Origin: Actinomycetota bacterium
GTDB taxonomy: Bacteria; Actinomycetota; Thermoleophilia; Gaiellales; Gaiellaceae
Direction of reading: 5' to 3'
Length of the DNA: 5,845 bases
Assembly: GCA_013695295.1 (NCBI GenBank)
Contig: JACDAS010000233.1
Location: forward strand, 1-5,845
The position numbers were made by a program, and so were the translations under genes. Position 1 is the stretch's first letter. Each line of letters opens with the position of its first letter. Shown here one piece after another: positions 5,766 to 5,845 of the stretch. The notes under the pieces are model-generated. The model saw nothing but the letters and a program-made list of their open reading frames with translations, was not told the DNA's origin and made no database searches.

Positions 5766-5782
5766 CCCGCCCTCGAGGCGGG
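5766..5782 (+). repeat. Second GC-rich inverted repeat downstream of the operon
   Basis: CCCGCC (5766-5771) and GGCGGG (5777-5782) form a 6-bp stem around CTCGA. There is no T tract on either side. It may be a weak bidirectional terminator or chance in GC-rich DNA. Confidence 0.3.
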
Positions 5783-5845
5783 CCACTGCCAGGTCGGCGA
5801 GCTCCTGGAGCACGCGGGGTTTGGCGCGAAGGGCTTGGCTAGACT

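Larger units (their letters stand above)
5629..5845. other. Right-edge region with no convincing gene
   Basis: 217 bases after the last stop. Several frames remain open on both strands because stops are rare at this GC content. The minus frame reading VLQELADLAVARLEGGIERW looks protein-like, but it closes only at 5382, deep inside the opposite-strand gene, and its third-position bias fades below about 5700. The plus frame containing VGELLEHAGFGAKGLAR has no ATG or GTG start. A gene entering from the right cannot be excluded. Confidence 0.4.

Noticed and set aside
5382..5845. Minus-strand gene entering from the right edge (VLQELADLAVARLEGGIERW)
   Set aside because: The frame stays open only because of GC content and would overlap the DUF2273-like gene completely antisense; third-position bias is lost below about 5700. 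It is left as a possibility in the right-edge entry only.
1..5845. Mobile element, CRISPR array, tRNA or rRNA
   Set aside because: I saw no transposase or integrase motifs, no regularly spaced repeats, and no cloverleaf-like or rRNA-like sequence; base composition is even across the window.

Overview
The window is high-GC (strong G/C third-position bias, several GTG starts) and densely packed. Everything convincing is on the + strand. Gene content and codon use point to an actinobacterium. A deep-branching soil lineage such as Thermoleophilia is plausible, but that placement is inference and cannot be proven from this window. The order resembles an Asp23/Gls24 envelope-stress cluster that I recall from actinomycetes such as Streptomyces.

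Layout. (1) 1-1982: glycogen debranching enzyme GlgX, cut at its 5' end by the window edge, with all three catalytic acids present. (2) 1992-2528: an ECF-type RNA polymerase sigma factor, starting only 9 nt after the glgX stop. (3) 2525-3220: a protein with an N-terminal Cys/His anti-sigma-like zinc motif fused to a C-terminal Asp23/Gls24 domain. It overlaps the sigma gene by ATGA. (4) 3221-3319: the only sizeable internal gap, holding a good candidate ECF promoter (GGAAC ... CGTTCTAA) and a strong ribosome binding site. (5) 3320-5628: five tightly packed genes, namely a canonical Asp23 protein, a short divergent Asp23-like protein, two different two-helix membrane proteins with Asp23-like cytoplasmic tails (DUF6286/AmaP type), and a small DUF2273-like membrane hairpin protein. 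(6) 5629-5845: no convincing gene, two GC-rich inverted repeats.

How the genes may work together (inference). The sigma factor is probably held by the soluble Zn-motif/Asp23 fusion protein encoded right after it. The same sigma factor may activate the promoter at 3241-3268, which would drive the Asp23/membrane-anchor set. The soluble Asp23 proteins would dock on the membrane-anchored members beneath the cell envelope, as Asp23 does with AmaP in Staphylococcus. The arrangement suggests that the assembly state of the Asp23 layer could be sensed by the Asp23 domain of the anti-sigma-like protein and fed back to the sigma factor. The glgX gene upstream is metabolically unrelated, but may share a transcript with the sigma gene.
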